From the NCBI GenBank assembly GCA_964572475.1, contig CAZNEZ010000001.1, forward strand, positions 49,846 to 113,845: 64,000 bases of DNA, read 5' to 3'. The notes under the pieces are model-generated. The model had not been told where the DNA came from. It ran no database searches and saw only the letters and a program-made list of their open reading frames with translations. This document shows positions 1-8,998 of the stretch, piece after piece (position 1 is the first letter of the stretch; the number at the start of each line of letters is the position of its first letter). This DNA comes from CAZNEZ01 sp964572475. GTDB taxonomy: Bacteria; Bacillota; Clostridia; Lachnospirales; Lachnospiraceae. The position numbers were made by a program, and so were the translations under genes.

Positions 1-374
1 TTCTTGGAGGAAGCCATTCAATAGGAGTTCCGGTTGCAGTTTCCACGGATTATTCATTTATTGTAAATACAGGTACTATGGTTGTTCATCCAGTAAGAAT
101 GAATGGGTTATTTATTGGAGCACAGCAAACCTATGATTATTTTAAATTGATTCAAAGTAGAATAACTGGATTTGTGGCAAGTCACTCAAATGTATCGGAA
201 ACAAGATTAGAAGAAATGATGTTTAATACTAGTATTCTTACTAAGGATTTGGGTACAATTCTTGTAGGAGAGGATGCCGTAAAAGAAGGAATAATAAACG
301 AAGTAGGTGGAATGAAAGAGGCATTTGCAAAAATACATCAAATGATAGATGAAAATAAAAAATCAGAAAAGTAG
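1..374 (+). CDS. tepA: ClpP-like membrane-associated serine protease TepA (3' part)
   Basis: The reading frame is open from the window edge (frame starting at base 3) and ends at TAG 372-374, so only about the last 123 residues are present. The stretch GGSHSIGVPVAVSTDYSF followed by TGTMVVHPVRMNGL matches the region after the active-site serine in the ClpP/TepA family, which belongs to the Clp/crotonase fold. TepA-type proteins are cytoplasmic ClpP relatives reported in Bacillus next to spoIIIE; here ftsK/spoIIIE lies about 4 kb downstream. The catalytic serine itself should lie upstream of the window. A plain ClpP paralogue is the alternative, but the HPVRMNGL and EERL-like segments fit TepA better. 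Confidence 0.75.
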   Translation, partial: LGGSHSIGVPVAVSTDYSFIVNTGTMVVHPVRMNGLFIGAQQTYDYFKLIQSRITGFVASHSNVSETRLEEMMFNTSILTKDLGTILVGEDAVKEGIINEVGGMKEAFAKIHQMIDENKKSEK

Positions 375-415
375 GCATAAAGCAGAAAACATCAATTACT
401 AAACAGTATTTATCA

Positions 416-444
416 TTGTAATCTACATTCAAAATGGTTATTAT
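416..444 (+). promoter_or_regulatory. Putative sigma-A promoter for the arabinofuranosidase gene
   Basis: TTGTAA (416-421) and TATTAT (439-444) are separated by 17 bp, in the 138-bp gap between the tepA-like stop and the arabinofuranosidase start. This is a plausible but weak vegetative promoter; there is no experimental support. Confidence 0.4.
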
Positions 445-512
445 ACAGATACAGAAACAACAAATAGCCAAAAGCATAATGAAGGCTCATTCATTGAAAG
501 GATATGGATTTT

Positions 513-2015
513 ATGAAGAAAACCGAGATAGTAATTGACAAAAGCTTTATTGTAAGTAAGGTAGACAGAAGAATCTACGGCTCATTTATTGAACATTTAG
601 GAAGAGCAGTATATGAGGGAATTTATCAACCAGGCAACAAGCTGTCAGATGAGAATGGATTTAGAAAAGATACACTGGAACTCGTTAATGAGCTACAGGT
701 TCCTATTGTCAGATATCCAGGTGGTAACTTTGTATCAGGATACAATTGGGAAGATGGTATTGGACCAAAGGATAAAAGACCTAAAAAAGTTGATATTGCG
801 TGGCAGGTAGTTGAGAGCAATCAATTTGGAATGAACGAATTTGTTGATTGGTCTAGACTTGCTAATACAGATATAATGTATGCTGTTAATATGGGAACGG
901 CTGGAATAAAAGAAGCGGTTAGCGCTTTGGAATATGCTAATCTTAAGAGTGGAAGTTATTATAGTGACCTTAGAATATCTCATGGATATAAGGACCCACA
1001 TAATATTAAGTTATGGTGCTTAGGAAATGAGATGGACGGACCATGGCAGATAGGCCACAAGACAGCGCATGAATATGGAAGACTTGCTAGTGAGACAGGT
1101 AGAGTTATGAAAGTTCTTGATCCTTCTATAGAGTTAGTTGCGTGTGGAAGTTCATCATTAGGAATGCCAACATTTGGTGAGTGGGAGTCTACAGTTCTCG
1201 ATAACTGTTATGATGAAGTAGATTATCTTTCAATGCATCAGTATTATAACAATATTAATAATGATACACCTAACTTCCTTGCATCTAGTGTTGGAATGGA
1301 TGAGTTTATTACTTCTGTTGTATCTATTTGCGATTATGTTAAAGCTAAGAAACATAGTAAAAAGCAGATTAATCTTTCATTTGACGAATGGAATGTATGG
1401 TATCACTCAAATGAAGCAGATCAGAAGTTAGAAAAATGGATACAAGCACCACATCAGCTTGAAGATGTATATAACTTTGAAGATGCTTTATTAGTTGGAA
1501 GTATGCTGATAACAATGCTTAGACATGCGGATAGAGTTAAGATTGCATGCCTTGCACAGCTTGTAAATGTTATAGCACCAATTATGACTTCTGATACAGG
1601 AGCATGGAGACAGACTATTTATTTCCCATATATGCATGCAAGTGTATTAGGTAATGGTACAGTATTAAACACTATAGTTAAATCACCTGTTTATGACACG
1701 AAGGATTATGGAGCTGCTCCATATGTAGATTCAGTTTTCATTATGAATGAAGAAAACGAAGAGCTTACTATATTTGCAGTTAATAAAGATCTTGAAGAAG
1801 ATATGGAGATAACTTGTGATCTTAGACAGTTTGCAGATTATAAGATTGCAGAACATATAGTACTTACACATGATGACCTTAAAGCTGTTAATACAGAAAC
1901 TAATCCTAATAATGTTGTTCCAGCTAATAATGGAACATCTAAGAATGATAATGGAGACTTTACAGCTTTACTTAAGAGTAAATCATGGAATGTTATTAGA
2001 CTTAGAAGAAAATAG
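513..2015 (+). CDS. abfA: Alpha-N-arabinofuranosidase, GH51
   Basis: Releases terminal alpha-L-arabinofuranosyl residues from arabinan, arabinoxylan or their oligosaccharides. No signal peptide is visible, so it probably acts in the cytoplasm on imported oligosaccharides. The sequence opens with the GH51 signature around IYGSFIEHLGRAVYEGIY. The acid/base glutamate is in CLGNEMDGP (about residue 173) and the nucleophile in LSFDEWNVWY (about residue 292). At about 500 aa it is a full GH51 clan-A enzyme with its C-terminal beta domain. An upstream in-frame ATG at 504 sits only 2 nt after the GAAAGG ribosome site, so I prefer ATG 513. It stands alone between a putative promoter and a terminator, which suggests single-gene expression. 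Confidence 0.92.
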   Translation: MKKTEIVIDKSFIVSKVDRRIYGSFIEHLGRAVYEGIYQPGNKLSDENGFRKDTLELVNELQVPIVRYPGGNFVSGYNWEDGIGPKDKRPKKVDIAWQVVESNQFGMNEFVDWSRLANTDIMYAVNMGTAGIKEAVSALEYANLKSGSYYSDLRISHGYKDPHNIKLWCLGNEMDGPWQIGHKTAHEYGRLASETGRVMKVLDPSIELVACGSSSLGMPTFGEWESTVLDNCYDEVDYLSMHQYYNNINNDTPNFLASSVGMDEFITSVVSICDYVKAKKHSKKQINLSFDEWNVWYHSNEADQKLEKWIQAPHQLEDVYNFEDALLVGSMLITMLRHADRVKIACLAQLVNVIAPIMTSDTGAWRQTIYFPYMHASVLGNGTVLNTIVKSPVYDTKDYGAAPYVDSVFIMNEENEELTIFAVNKDLEEDMEITCDLRQFADYKIAEHIVLTHDDLKAVNTETNPNNVVPANNGTSKNDNGDFTALLKSKSWNVIRLRRK

Positions 2016-2026
2016 ATAATACTACG

Positions 2027-2069
2027 AATACCCAAGATAACTGTTTATTAGCTATCTTGGGTATTTTTG
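2027..2069. terminator. Bidirectional intrinsic terminator between abfA and the carboxypeptidase gene
   Basis: A 13-bp perfect stem pairs AATACCCAAGATA (2027-2039) with TATCTTGGGTATT (2053-2065), and is followed by TTTTGT. It lies between two convergent genes and could stop both, since the A residues at the other arm give a U-rich tail in reverse. Confidence 0.85.
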
Positions 2070-2072
2070 TAT

Positions 2073-3425
2073 CTACTTTCTTTTTCTATGTTTTCTATGC
2101 TTTTTGATTCTGTATATTTTTTTTCGCATAACAAGAAATATAACTAATATCAAGAATAAACCAATTACAATTACTGCTATAATAAAAATCACCTTTAGTA
2201 CATTCAGTACATTTTTAAAAAAAGATGATGCAGATGATGTTTTCGGTGATTCCTGTGTTTCGGGAACAGATATGTCGTATTTTGTATATATCGGAAGAGA
2301 ACCAATCTCTTCATTACCTCCATATACAATAAGCTTTCCTACTTGAGTATCCTTTGAAAGTGGTAATGATAAATCAGTAAAGGCTTCAGTCTTGTAAGTT
2401 ACGTCTTTGGCAGCATATTGCTTATCAACAACCGTTGAAAATTCAGAAGCAGTATATACGATTAATTTACCAAGGTTATCAACCTCAAGTGTATTAACTG
2501 AATAATCATCTGATGAAAAAGTATATTCTTTAAAAGTTCCAAAAGTATAATCTAAAAGAGCAGTAGTATCTTCACATGCGATAGCTTTAGTATCTGAACC
2601 CATAACAACGACTACTATATTCATATTATTACGTGTAGTATAAGTAACAAGGTTATTCTTAGATTCATCAATCCAACCAGTTTTTCCACCTACCATACCA
2701 GAGTATGCAAATTCGTTGCCAGAAAGCATTAGATTAGTAGTGTTAAATATTCTGGTCTCAGTTTGTTTGTTAGTTGGTGGTATAGAATATTGTTTAGTGC
2801 CAATTATTTTTTTGAAAGTTTCATTTTTAATACAATAGCTCATAATGACTGCTAAGTCATGAGCAGTAGTATAATGTTCTTCATCAAACAGTCCATGGGG
2901 ATTAGAAAAGTGCGATGAAGTAGCGCCTAGTTCTTTAGCTTTGTCATTCATCATCTGATAGAAGTTATCAAATGTCCCACCAATATATTCAGCTACGCCC
3001 ATTGCACAATCGTTGGCTGAAGCAACAAGCATACCATATAATAACTGCTCTAAGGTTAGCTGCTCATCTACATCAAGAGCAATATGACTTGAATTACGGT
3101 CAATACCAAATATAGCATCATGTGACATTGTAACTGTATCAGCTAGATTACCATTCTCAATTCCTAGTATGGCGGTAAGAATCTTGGTACAACTAGCTGG
3201 GTAGTGTTTTGTATCAGAATTCTGTGAAAAAAGAATCTTTCCAGAATCGGCATCCATAACAATAGCATCTTCGGATTTGAGGGTTGGTGGAGAAAGAGTT
3301 GTTTCTTCTTCAGTTTTTACAGTAGTAGATTCAGGTGTGGTAGTAGTTTCAGCGTATACAGTGCTGACAGATATAGCTGCTGCTATAGCAAATGCTGTCA
3401 ATTTATAAAATAATTTGTGTTTCAT
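2073..3425 (-). CDS. D-alanyl-D-alanine carboxypeptidase (S11 family, PBP5-like)
   Basis: Removes the terminal D-Ala from peptidoglycan pentapeptides at the outer membrane face. A signal peptide (about residues 1-25, ending in VYA) is followed by a Thr/Glu-rich spacer. The three active-site motifs are present: SCTK (S78-K81), SAN (S136-N138) and KTG (248-250). A PBP5-like beta domain follows. Unusually for a PBP5 with an amphipathic anchor, the C-terminus has a clear transmembrane segment (about 408-432) and a strongly basic tail rich in K, R and H. It is divergent from uppP, which also serves cell-wall recycling. The DacA/DacF family is clear, but the exact paralogue is not, so no symbol is given. 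Confidence 0.9.
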   Translation of the reverse strand: MKHKLFYKLTAFAIAAAISVSTVYAETTTTPESTTVKTEEETTLSPPTLKSEDAIVMDADSGKILFSQNSDTKHYPASCTKILTAILGIENGNLADTVTMSHDAIFGIDRNSSHIALDVDEQLTLEQLLYGMLVASANDCAMGVAEYIGGTFDNFYQMMNDKAKELGATSSHFSNPHGLFDEEHYTTAHDLAVIMSYCIKNETFKKIIGTKQYSIPPTNKQTETRIFNTTNLMLSGNEFAYSGMVGGKTGWIDESKNNLVTYTTRNNMNIVVVVMGSDTKAIACEDTTALLDYTFGTFKEYTFSSDDYSVNTLEVDNLGKLIVYTASEFSTVVDKQYAAKDVTYKTEAFTDLSLPLSKDTQVGKLIVYGGNEEIGSLPIYTKYDISVPETQESPKTSSASSFFKNVLNVLKVIFIIAVIVIGLFLILVIFLVMRKKIYRIKKHRKHRKRK

Positions 3426-3492
3426 GTCTTTTCCCTTTGTATTTTTTGTAATTTTGTATATAATGATTGTACCATAAAACTTCTAAATAGTG

Positions 3493-3521
3493 TTGAATTA
3501 AAATAAGTTTAATAGTAAAAT
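3493..3521 (+). promoter_or_regulatory. Putative sigma-A promoter for uppP
   Basis: TTGAAT (3493-3498), a 17-bp spacer and TAAAAT (3516-3521). Transcription would begin near 3528, downstream of the ATG at 3525. This supports the internal ATG at 3552 as the true uppP start. Confidence 0.55.
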
Positions 3522-3551
3522 AAAATGAAATCAAATGTGGAGGAAAATGCA

Positions 3552-4427
3552 ATGAATGTTTTTGAAACAATATTTATGGGAATTATCCAGGGAGTGACGG
3601 AGTTCCTTCCAGTTAGTAGTTCCGGTCATTTAGCTATTTTTAAACAATTTTTTGGAATGTCAGATATTCCAGTAACTTATGATATATTATTACATCTGGG
3701 AACACTTGTAGCAGTATTTATCTGCTTCTGGAGTGATATTAAAGAACTTATTATTAATGGCTTTGCAATTATTGGTGATGTATGTATCAATATTTATAGA
3801 TTTGTAAAGAAGATAATTAAGAAAGAACAGGGAGTTGAGTACAAGAAGATAATATCGTCATCATATCGTAAATTTGTTATGCTGATTATAGTTTCAACAA
3901 TTCCGACAGGACTTATAGGAGTTGTGTTTAAAGATTCTGTGACATTGGCAGGAACAACACTTCTAGTACCTGGATTATGTCTGCTTATTACAGGATTTGT
4001 TTTATTAATCGCAGATACAATTAATACAGGCAGTAAAAAAGCAAAAGAGACTTCATATAAAAGTGCAGCCTTTGTTGGAATATGTCAGGGTATAGCCACA
4101 TTGCCAGGTATATCAAGATCAGGTTCTACTATAACAGCATGCCTCGGAACAGGAATGGATAAAAAGTTTGCTGTAAAGTATTCATTCATAGTATCTATAC
4201 CAGCTATTTTAGGTGCAGTAGTATTAGATATTAAAGATGTGTTTTCAGAGTCATTAGGCGGTGATATGATTGTAAAATATGCAATTGGAACCGTAATCGC
4301 AGGAATAGTAGGCTATATATGCATTAAGACAATGCTTAAGATTGTAAAAGATAAAAAATTCAAAGGATTTGCATATTACTGCTTCGTTGTTGGAGCAATT
4401 GCAATTATAGGATTCTTTGTAAAGTAG
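3552..4427 (+). CDS. uppP: Undecaprenyl-diphosphate phosphatase UppP (BacA)
   Basis: Integral membrane phosphatase that regenerates undecaprenyl phosphate, the lipid carrier for peptidoglycan and other glycans. The diagnostic motifs are visible: GVTEFLPVSSSGHL near the N-terminus and LPGISRSGST in the second half, with about eight hydrophobic segments. The ATG at 3552 is preceded at 8 nt by GTGGAGG, so it is chosen over the in-frame ATG at 3525, which lies at the predicted transcript start. Length (291 aa) is normal. Family knowledge: overexpression of this enzyme gives bacitracin tolerance. It is followed 19 nt later by ftsK and may be cotranscribed with it. Confidence 0.95.
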   Translation: MNVFETIFMGIIQGVTEFLPVSSSGHLAIFKQFFGMSDIPVTYDILLHLGTLVAVFICFWSDIKELIINGFAIIGDVCINIYRFVKKIIKKEQGVEYKKIISSSYRKFVMLIIVSTIPTGLIGVVFKDSVTLAGTTLLVPGLCLLITGFVLLIADTINTGSKKAKETSYKSAAFVGICQGIATLPGISRSGSTITACLGTGMDKKFAVKYSFIVSIPAILGAVVLDIKDVFSESLGGDMIVKYAIGTVIAGIVGYICIKTMLKIVKDKKFKGFAYYCFVVGAIAIIGFFVK

Positions 4428-4446
4428 TAGATTAGGAGGGGCACAA

Positions 4447-7149
4447 GTGGCTTCAACACAGAAAAAGAAGCCTGCAGCGAGAAGCAGAACTGGAACGAAT
4501 ACTAGAACTAAGACTAATAATAAGTCAAGGAGCAATTCTAAGTCAAATGCTAATGTTGCGCAGGCGAAACCAAAATATATACCAACTGAAAAGGAAATAA
4601 AGCTAAGGAATGAGATTAAATTACTTATAACATTAACAGTAACGATATTGTTATTTATAAGTAATTTTGGACTGTTACCACCGCTTGGAGATTACATAAG
4701 TGCATTTATGTTTGGCGTTTTTGGAATTATTGCTTATATTCTTCCAATCGTTATTTTTATAAGTGCAGCATTTTTGATATCTAACATCAATAACCGAAAA
4801 GCAATAATTAAGTTTATAGCAGGAGTAATCTTTGCAATATTCTTATGCTGTTTTTTACAGCTTTTATCAGATTCAGACCTTTCACTCAAAACATTGACAG
4901 ATATCTATAGAGTATCGGCAAAAGAGAAGATAGGTGGAGGAATTGTTGGAGGAATGTTTGCAAAGGCTCTAATTAATACAATAAGTGTAGCAGGTGCATA
5001 TATTGTGGATATTCTAGTAATGATAATAGCAATGGTTGTTATTACCGAACGCTCATTTATAGGAGGAGTTCAAAAGAGTAGCAAAAAAGTATATGAGACA
5101 GCAGCACAAGATGTATCTAAGATTAGAGAGACAGCCGAAAGAAGGCAACAGGATAAGGAATTTATGGCCAACCAGAGAGCTAAAAAGGTCGTAAAAGGTG
5201 TTGCAGTTGGAGTGCGAATTGAAGACCCAGATAAAGAATCTGATGAAATGCATGAGATTACTGAAGATTTTCCACATAGCAACATATACAGAGGTCATGT
5301 TGAGATTGATGATGATAATGAATTTAATAATATTGAAGCAGATGAGTCTTATAATACAGTAGCTGTGGAATCAAAAAGAACAGAGTATGTAAGAACACAA
5401 ACAGGAGTTAAAGAGCCTGACATAGTAAAGAATAATAGAATAGAACTTGATAACTTGGAAGAAGATGGAGAGCTGTTTACTCCTAAAGAAAAAATCGAAG
5501 TTAGTGAGGCTGCACTTAACCAGATGAATAGAAAAGCATTTGCAACAGGAGGAACAGCTATACATAAAGCTTCATCGGGTAATGAGCCAACTTCTAATAC
5601 ACCAGTATTTGAAGGCATACCAGAAGAACAGACAGTAAATACCATTACACCTAAAGTTTCAATTAAGAAATCTATAAATAAAGAATTTGTGCTTCCAAGT
5701 ACATCGCTGCTTGCAAAAAGTACAATAAAGAAAAAGAATGGAGCGGATAGTGAACTTAGAGCTACAGCAGCTAACCTCCAGAGAATTTTAGATGATTTTG
5801 GTGTAAAAGTTACAGTTAATAATTTCAGTAAAGGACCATCAGTTACGAGATATGAACTACAACCTGAAACAGGAACAAAGGTTAGTAGAATAACGTCACT
5901 TTCTGATGATATTAAGCTTAATCTGGCAGCAGCTGATATAAGAATAGAGGCTCCGATACCAGGTAAGGCGGCTGTGGGAATAGAGGTTCCTAACGCAACA
6001 AGAGAATCAGTTATGTTAAGAGACCTTATAGAATCAGAAGAACTTAGAAATAACAAGTCTAAGCTTGCATTTGCAGCAGGAAAAGATATTGCAGGTAAGG
6101 TAGTTGTTGCAGATATTGCCAAGATGCCACATATGCTTATTGCTGGAACTACAGGTTCAGGTAAGTCAGTATTTACTAACTCTATTATTATGAGCATTTT
6201 GTTTAGGGCGAAACCTTCAGAAGTTAAATTCATTATTATTGACCCTAAGGTGGTGGAATTTGGTGTTTATAATGGTATTCCTCATTTACTTCAGCCAGTA
6301 GTAACAGATGCAAGACTTGCATCTAATACCCTTAAATGGGCAGTTGCGGAGATGTCTGACAGATATAAGAAGTTTGCAGATATGAATGTCAGAGATTTAA
6401 AAGGATACAATGAAAAACTTGATACAATTAAGTATCAGCAGGGTGAAGAAAAGCCAGAGAAGCTTCCACAGATAGTTATTATTATCGACGAGCTTGCAGA
6501 TCTTATGATGGCTGCTGCAAAAGAAGTTGAAGAATCAATTTGTCGTCTGGCACAGTTAGCAAGAGCTGCTGGAATTCATCTTGTCATAGCCACACAAAGA
6601 CCTTCAGTTGATGTTGTAACCGGACTGATTAAAGCTAATATTCCGTCGAGAGTTGCACTTTTGGTTGCATCGGGAACTGATTCAAGAACAATAATTGATA
6701 TGAATGGAGCTGAAAAGCTTCTTGGCAATGGAGATATGCTGTTTTATCCATCTGGGTATGTAAAACCAGTCAGACTTCAAGGAGCTTTTGTATCAGATGC
6801 TGAAGTTCAAAAAGTTGTCAACTACCTTTCAACAGAGGGGGGACAGGCAGAGTATGATAAGAGCATTTCTGAATATGTATCTAGCGTACCCCAGCAACAG
6901 AATATAAGCGGCAGAGATGATAATAGCGGAAATGATGAATACTTTGAAGAAGCGGGAAGATTCGTAATAGAAAAGGATAAAGCTTCAACAAGTATGCTCC
7001 AAAGAATGTTCAAGATAGGATTTAATAGAGCTGGACGTATAATGGATCAGCTTTGTCAGGCTGGAGTGGTAGGAGAAGAAGAAGGAACAAAGCCTAGAAA
7101 AGTTCTAATGACTATGGTAGAATTTGAAGAATATATGAAGAATATTTAA
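4447..7149 (+). CDS. ftsK: DNA translocase FtsK/SpoIIIE
   Basis: Septal ATP-driven DNA pump for clearing chromosome DNA from the division or sporulation septum. The GTG start follows AGGAGGGG. Layout: a basic Lys/Arg/Asn-rich N-terminus, four hydrophobic segments between about residues 58 and 198, a charged linker of more than 200 residues, then the alpha/beta motor from about 430. Walker A is GTTGSGKS (567-574) and Walker B sits in IVIIIDELADLM. The C-terminal winged-helix gamma domain (about 835-900) carries SMLQRMFKIGFNRAGRIM and would read KOPS/SRS sites. Full length at 900 aa. Whether it acts in vegetative division, sporulation or both cannot be told from sequence. Confidence 0.95.
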   Translation: MASTQKKKPAARSRTGTNTRTKTNNKSRSNSKSNANVAQAKPKYIPTEKEIKLRNEIKLLITLTVTILLFISNFGLLPPLGDYISAFMFGVFGIIAYILPIVIFISAAFLISNINNRKAIIKFIAGVIFAIFLCCFLQLLSDSDLSLKTLTDIYRVSAKEKIGGGIVGGMFAKALINTISVAGAYIVDILVMIIAMVVITERSFIGGVQKSSKKVYETAAQDVSKIRETAERRQQDKEFMANQRAKKVVKGVAVGVRIEDPDKESDEMHEITEDFPHSNIYRGHVEIDDDNEFNNIEADESYNTVAVESKRTEYVRTQTGVKEPDIVKNNRIELDNLEEDGELFTPKEKIEVSEAALNQMNRKAFATGGTAIHKASSGNEPTSNTPVFEGIPEEQTVNTITPKVSIKKSINKEFVLPSTSLLAKSTIKKKNGADSELRATAANLQRILDDFGVKVTVNNFSKGPSVTRYELQPETGTKVSRITSLSDDIKLNLAAADIRIEAPIPGKAAVGIEVPNATRESVMLRDLIESEELRNNKSKLAFAAGKDIAGKVVVADIAKMPHMLIAGTTGSGKSVFTNSIIMSILFRAKPSEVKFIIIDPKVVEFGVYNGIPHLLQPVVTDARLASNTLKWAVAEMSDRYKKFADMNVRDLKGYNEKLDTIKYQQGEEKPEKLPQIVIIIDELADLMMAAAKEVEESICRLAQLARAAGIHLVIATQRPSVDVVTGLIKANIPSRVALLVASGTDSRTIIDMNGAEKLLGNGDMLFYPSGYVKPVRLQGAFVSDAEVQKVVNYLSTEGGQAEYDKSISEYVSSVPQQQNISGRDDNSGNDEYFEEAGRFVIEKDKASTSMLQRMFKIGFNRAGRIMDQLCQAGVVGEEEGTKPRKVLMTMVEFEEYMKNI

Positions 7150-7204
7150 TATAATCAAATATACGAATAAGCGCGATGCACTAGCGCAGAAATGAGGTTT
7201 AGAA

Positions 7205-8875
7205 ATGAAGACAGATATTGAAATCGCACAGGAAGCTAAGATGTTACCAATTAAGGAGGTAGCTGCTAAGTTAGGAATAACTGAGGATGACCTCGAATTA
7301 TATGGTAAATACAAAGCAAAATTTGCTGATGAATACTGGGAGAAGATTAAAGATAATAAGGACGGTAAACTTGTACTTGTTACAGCTATTAATCCTACAC
7401 CAGCAGGTGAAGGAAAAACAACAACAACAGTAGGAATTGGTGAAGCACTTGGAAGACTCAATAAAAAAGCTGTAATTGCTCTTAGAGAACCTTCACTTGG
7501 ACCTTGTTTCGGTATTAAAGGAGGAGCAGCAGGAGGCGGATATGCACAGGTTGTTCCTATGGAAGATTTGAACCTTCATTTTACAGGCGATTTTCATGCT
7601 ATAACTTCAGCTAATAACTTATTGGCAGCAATTCTTGACAATCATATTCAGCAGGGCAATGAACTTCAGATAGATACAAGACAGATAGTTTGGAAAAGAT
7701 GTCTTGATATGAATGATAGAGTACTTCGTAATATTGTAGTTGGGCTTGGAAACAAGATGGATGGTGTGGTAAGAGAAGACCATTTTGTTATAACAGTGGC
7801 TTCAGAGATTATGGCTATTCTCTGTCTTGCAGATGATATGCATGACCTAAAGCAGAGATTAAGCAGGATAATTGTAGCTTACAATTTTGCAGGAGAACCT
7901 GTAACAGCAGGACAGTTAAATGCTACAGGAGCTATGGCTGCATTGTTAAAAGATGCAATTAAGCCAAATCTTATTCAGACAGTGGAGAATACACCAGCTA
8001 TAGTACATGGCGGACCATTTGCTAATATTGCTCATGGCTGTAACTCAGTCAGGGCAACTAAAATGGCGCTTAAGATGTCAGATTATGTTATTACTGAGGC
8101 AGGTTTTGGCGCTGACCTTGGAGCTGAAAAGTTTCTTGATATCAAATGCCGAAAAGCTAATTTAAAGCCAGATGCAATTGTATTAGTTGCTACAATAAGG
8201 GCTCTTAAGTACAATGGTGGAGTACCTAAGAATGAACTTGTATCAGAGAATCTTGCTGCTCTTAAAAAGGGTATTGTTAATCTTGAAAAGCATATTGAGA
8301 ATCTTCAAAAGTACAATGTTCCAATTATTGTAACATTGAACTCATTTGTAACAGATTCAAAGGAAGAGAATGCTTTTGTTAAGAAGTTCTGTGAAGACAG
8401 AGGCTGCGAGTTTGCTCTCTCAGAAGTATGGGAGAAAGGTGGAGAAGGTGGAATAGAACTTGCTAATAAGCTTATATATACTCTTGAACATAAAAAGAGT
8501 GATTTCAAATTATTATATGAAGATAATTTATCACTTGAAGATAAGATTAGTACAATAGCAACTGAGATATATGGAGCAGATCAGGTAACATATTCAGCAG
8601 CAGCAGCTAAGTCACTTAAGAAGATTACAGAGATGGGATTTTCTAATCTTCCAGTTTGTATGGCAAAAACACAGTATTCATTATCAGATGATCAGACAAA
8701 GCTTGGCAGACCAACTGGATTTGATATAAATGTAAGAGAAGTATATATTTCAGCCGGAGCTGGATTTGTAGTAGCTGTTACAGGCTCAATTATGACAATG
8801 CCAGGACTTCCTAAACGTCCGGCCGCCTATGGTATTGATGTAAATGATAATGGAGTTATTACAGGATTATTTTAA
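7205..8875 (+). CDS. fhs: Formate--tetrahydrofolate ligase
   Basis: ATP-dependent synthesis of 10-formyl-THF from formate and THF, the entry to the methyl branch of one-carbon metabolism. It has the family ATP-binding segment PTPAGEGKTTTTVG near residues 64-77 and the characteristic EPSLGPCFGIKGGAAGGG. The length of 556 aa is typical. The ribosome site ATGAGG lies 7 nt upstream. In this window it shares a region with folD, def and fmt, which supply, interconvert, use and finally remove the formyl group. A strong terminator follows it. The 16 bases at 7182-7197 just upstream are repeated exactly before fmt. Confidence 0.96.
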   Translation: MKTDIEIAQEAKMLPIKEVAAKLGITEDDLELYGKYKAKFADEYWEKIKDNKDGKLVLVTAINPTPAGEGKTTTTVGIGEALGRLNKKAVIALREPSLGPCFGIKGGAAGGGYAQVVPMEDLNLHFTGDFHAITSANNLLAAILDNHIQQGNELQIDTRQIVWKRCLDMNDRVLRNIVVGLGNKMDGVVREDHFVITVASEIMAILCLADDMHDLKQRLSRIIVAYNFAGEPVTAGQLNATGAMAALLKDAIKPNLIQTVENTPAIVHGGPFANIAHGCNSVRATKMALKMSDYVITEAGFGADLGAEKFLDIKCRKANLKPDAIVLVATIRALKYNGGVPKNELVSENLAALKKGIVNLEKHIENLQKYNVPIIVTLNSFVTDSKEENAFVKKFCEDRGCEFALSEVWEKGGEGGIELANKLIYTLEHKKSDFKLLYEDNLSLEDKISTIATEIYGADQVTYSAAAAKSLKKITEMGFSNLPVCMAKTQYSLSDDQTKLGRPTGFDINVREVYISAGAGFVVAVTGSIMTMPGLPKRPAAYGIDVNDNGVITGLF

Positions 8876-8934
8876 ATGTCATAAATTTATTATTAAAATA
8901 ATAAGTATATTAATTAAATATTATGTATCCAATG

Positions 8935-8980
8935 GCACTATTCGCTCATATTGTATAGTATGAGATGAATAGTGCTTTTT
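8935..8980 (+). terminator. Intrinsic terminator of fhs, abutting the next gene's ribosome site
   Basis: GCACTATTC-CTCATA (8935-8950) pairs with TATGAG-GAATAGTGC (8959-8975), followed by TTTTT (8976-8980). The ribosome-binding site of the following chimera (GGAAGGTGGG, 8981-8990) begins on the next base. No clear promoter lies between, so the hairpin may act as an attenuator or the chimera may depend on readthrough. Confidence 0.8.
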
Positions 8981-8998
8981 GGAAGGTGGGAAAATGTA

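Noticed and set aside
5349..6233. Long minus-strand open frame (294 codons) inside ftsK
   Set aside because: It is antisense to the well-supported FtsK reading frame, has no ribosome site, and its product is Ser/Leu/Thr-rich low-information sequence typical of a reversed coding strand.
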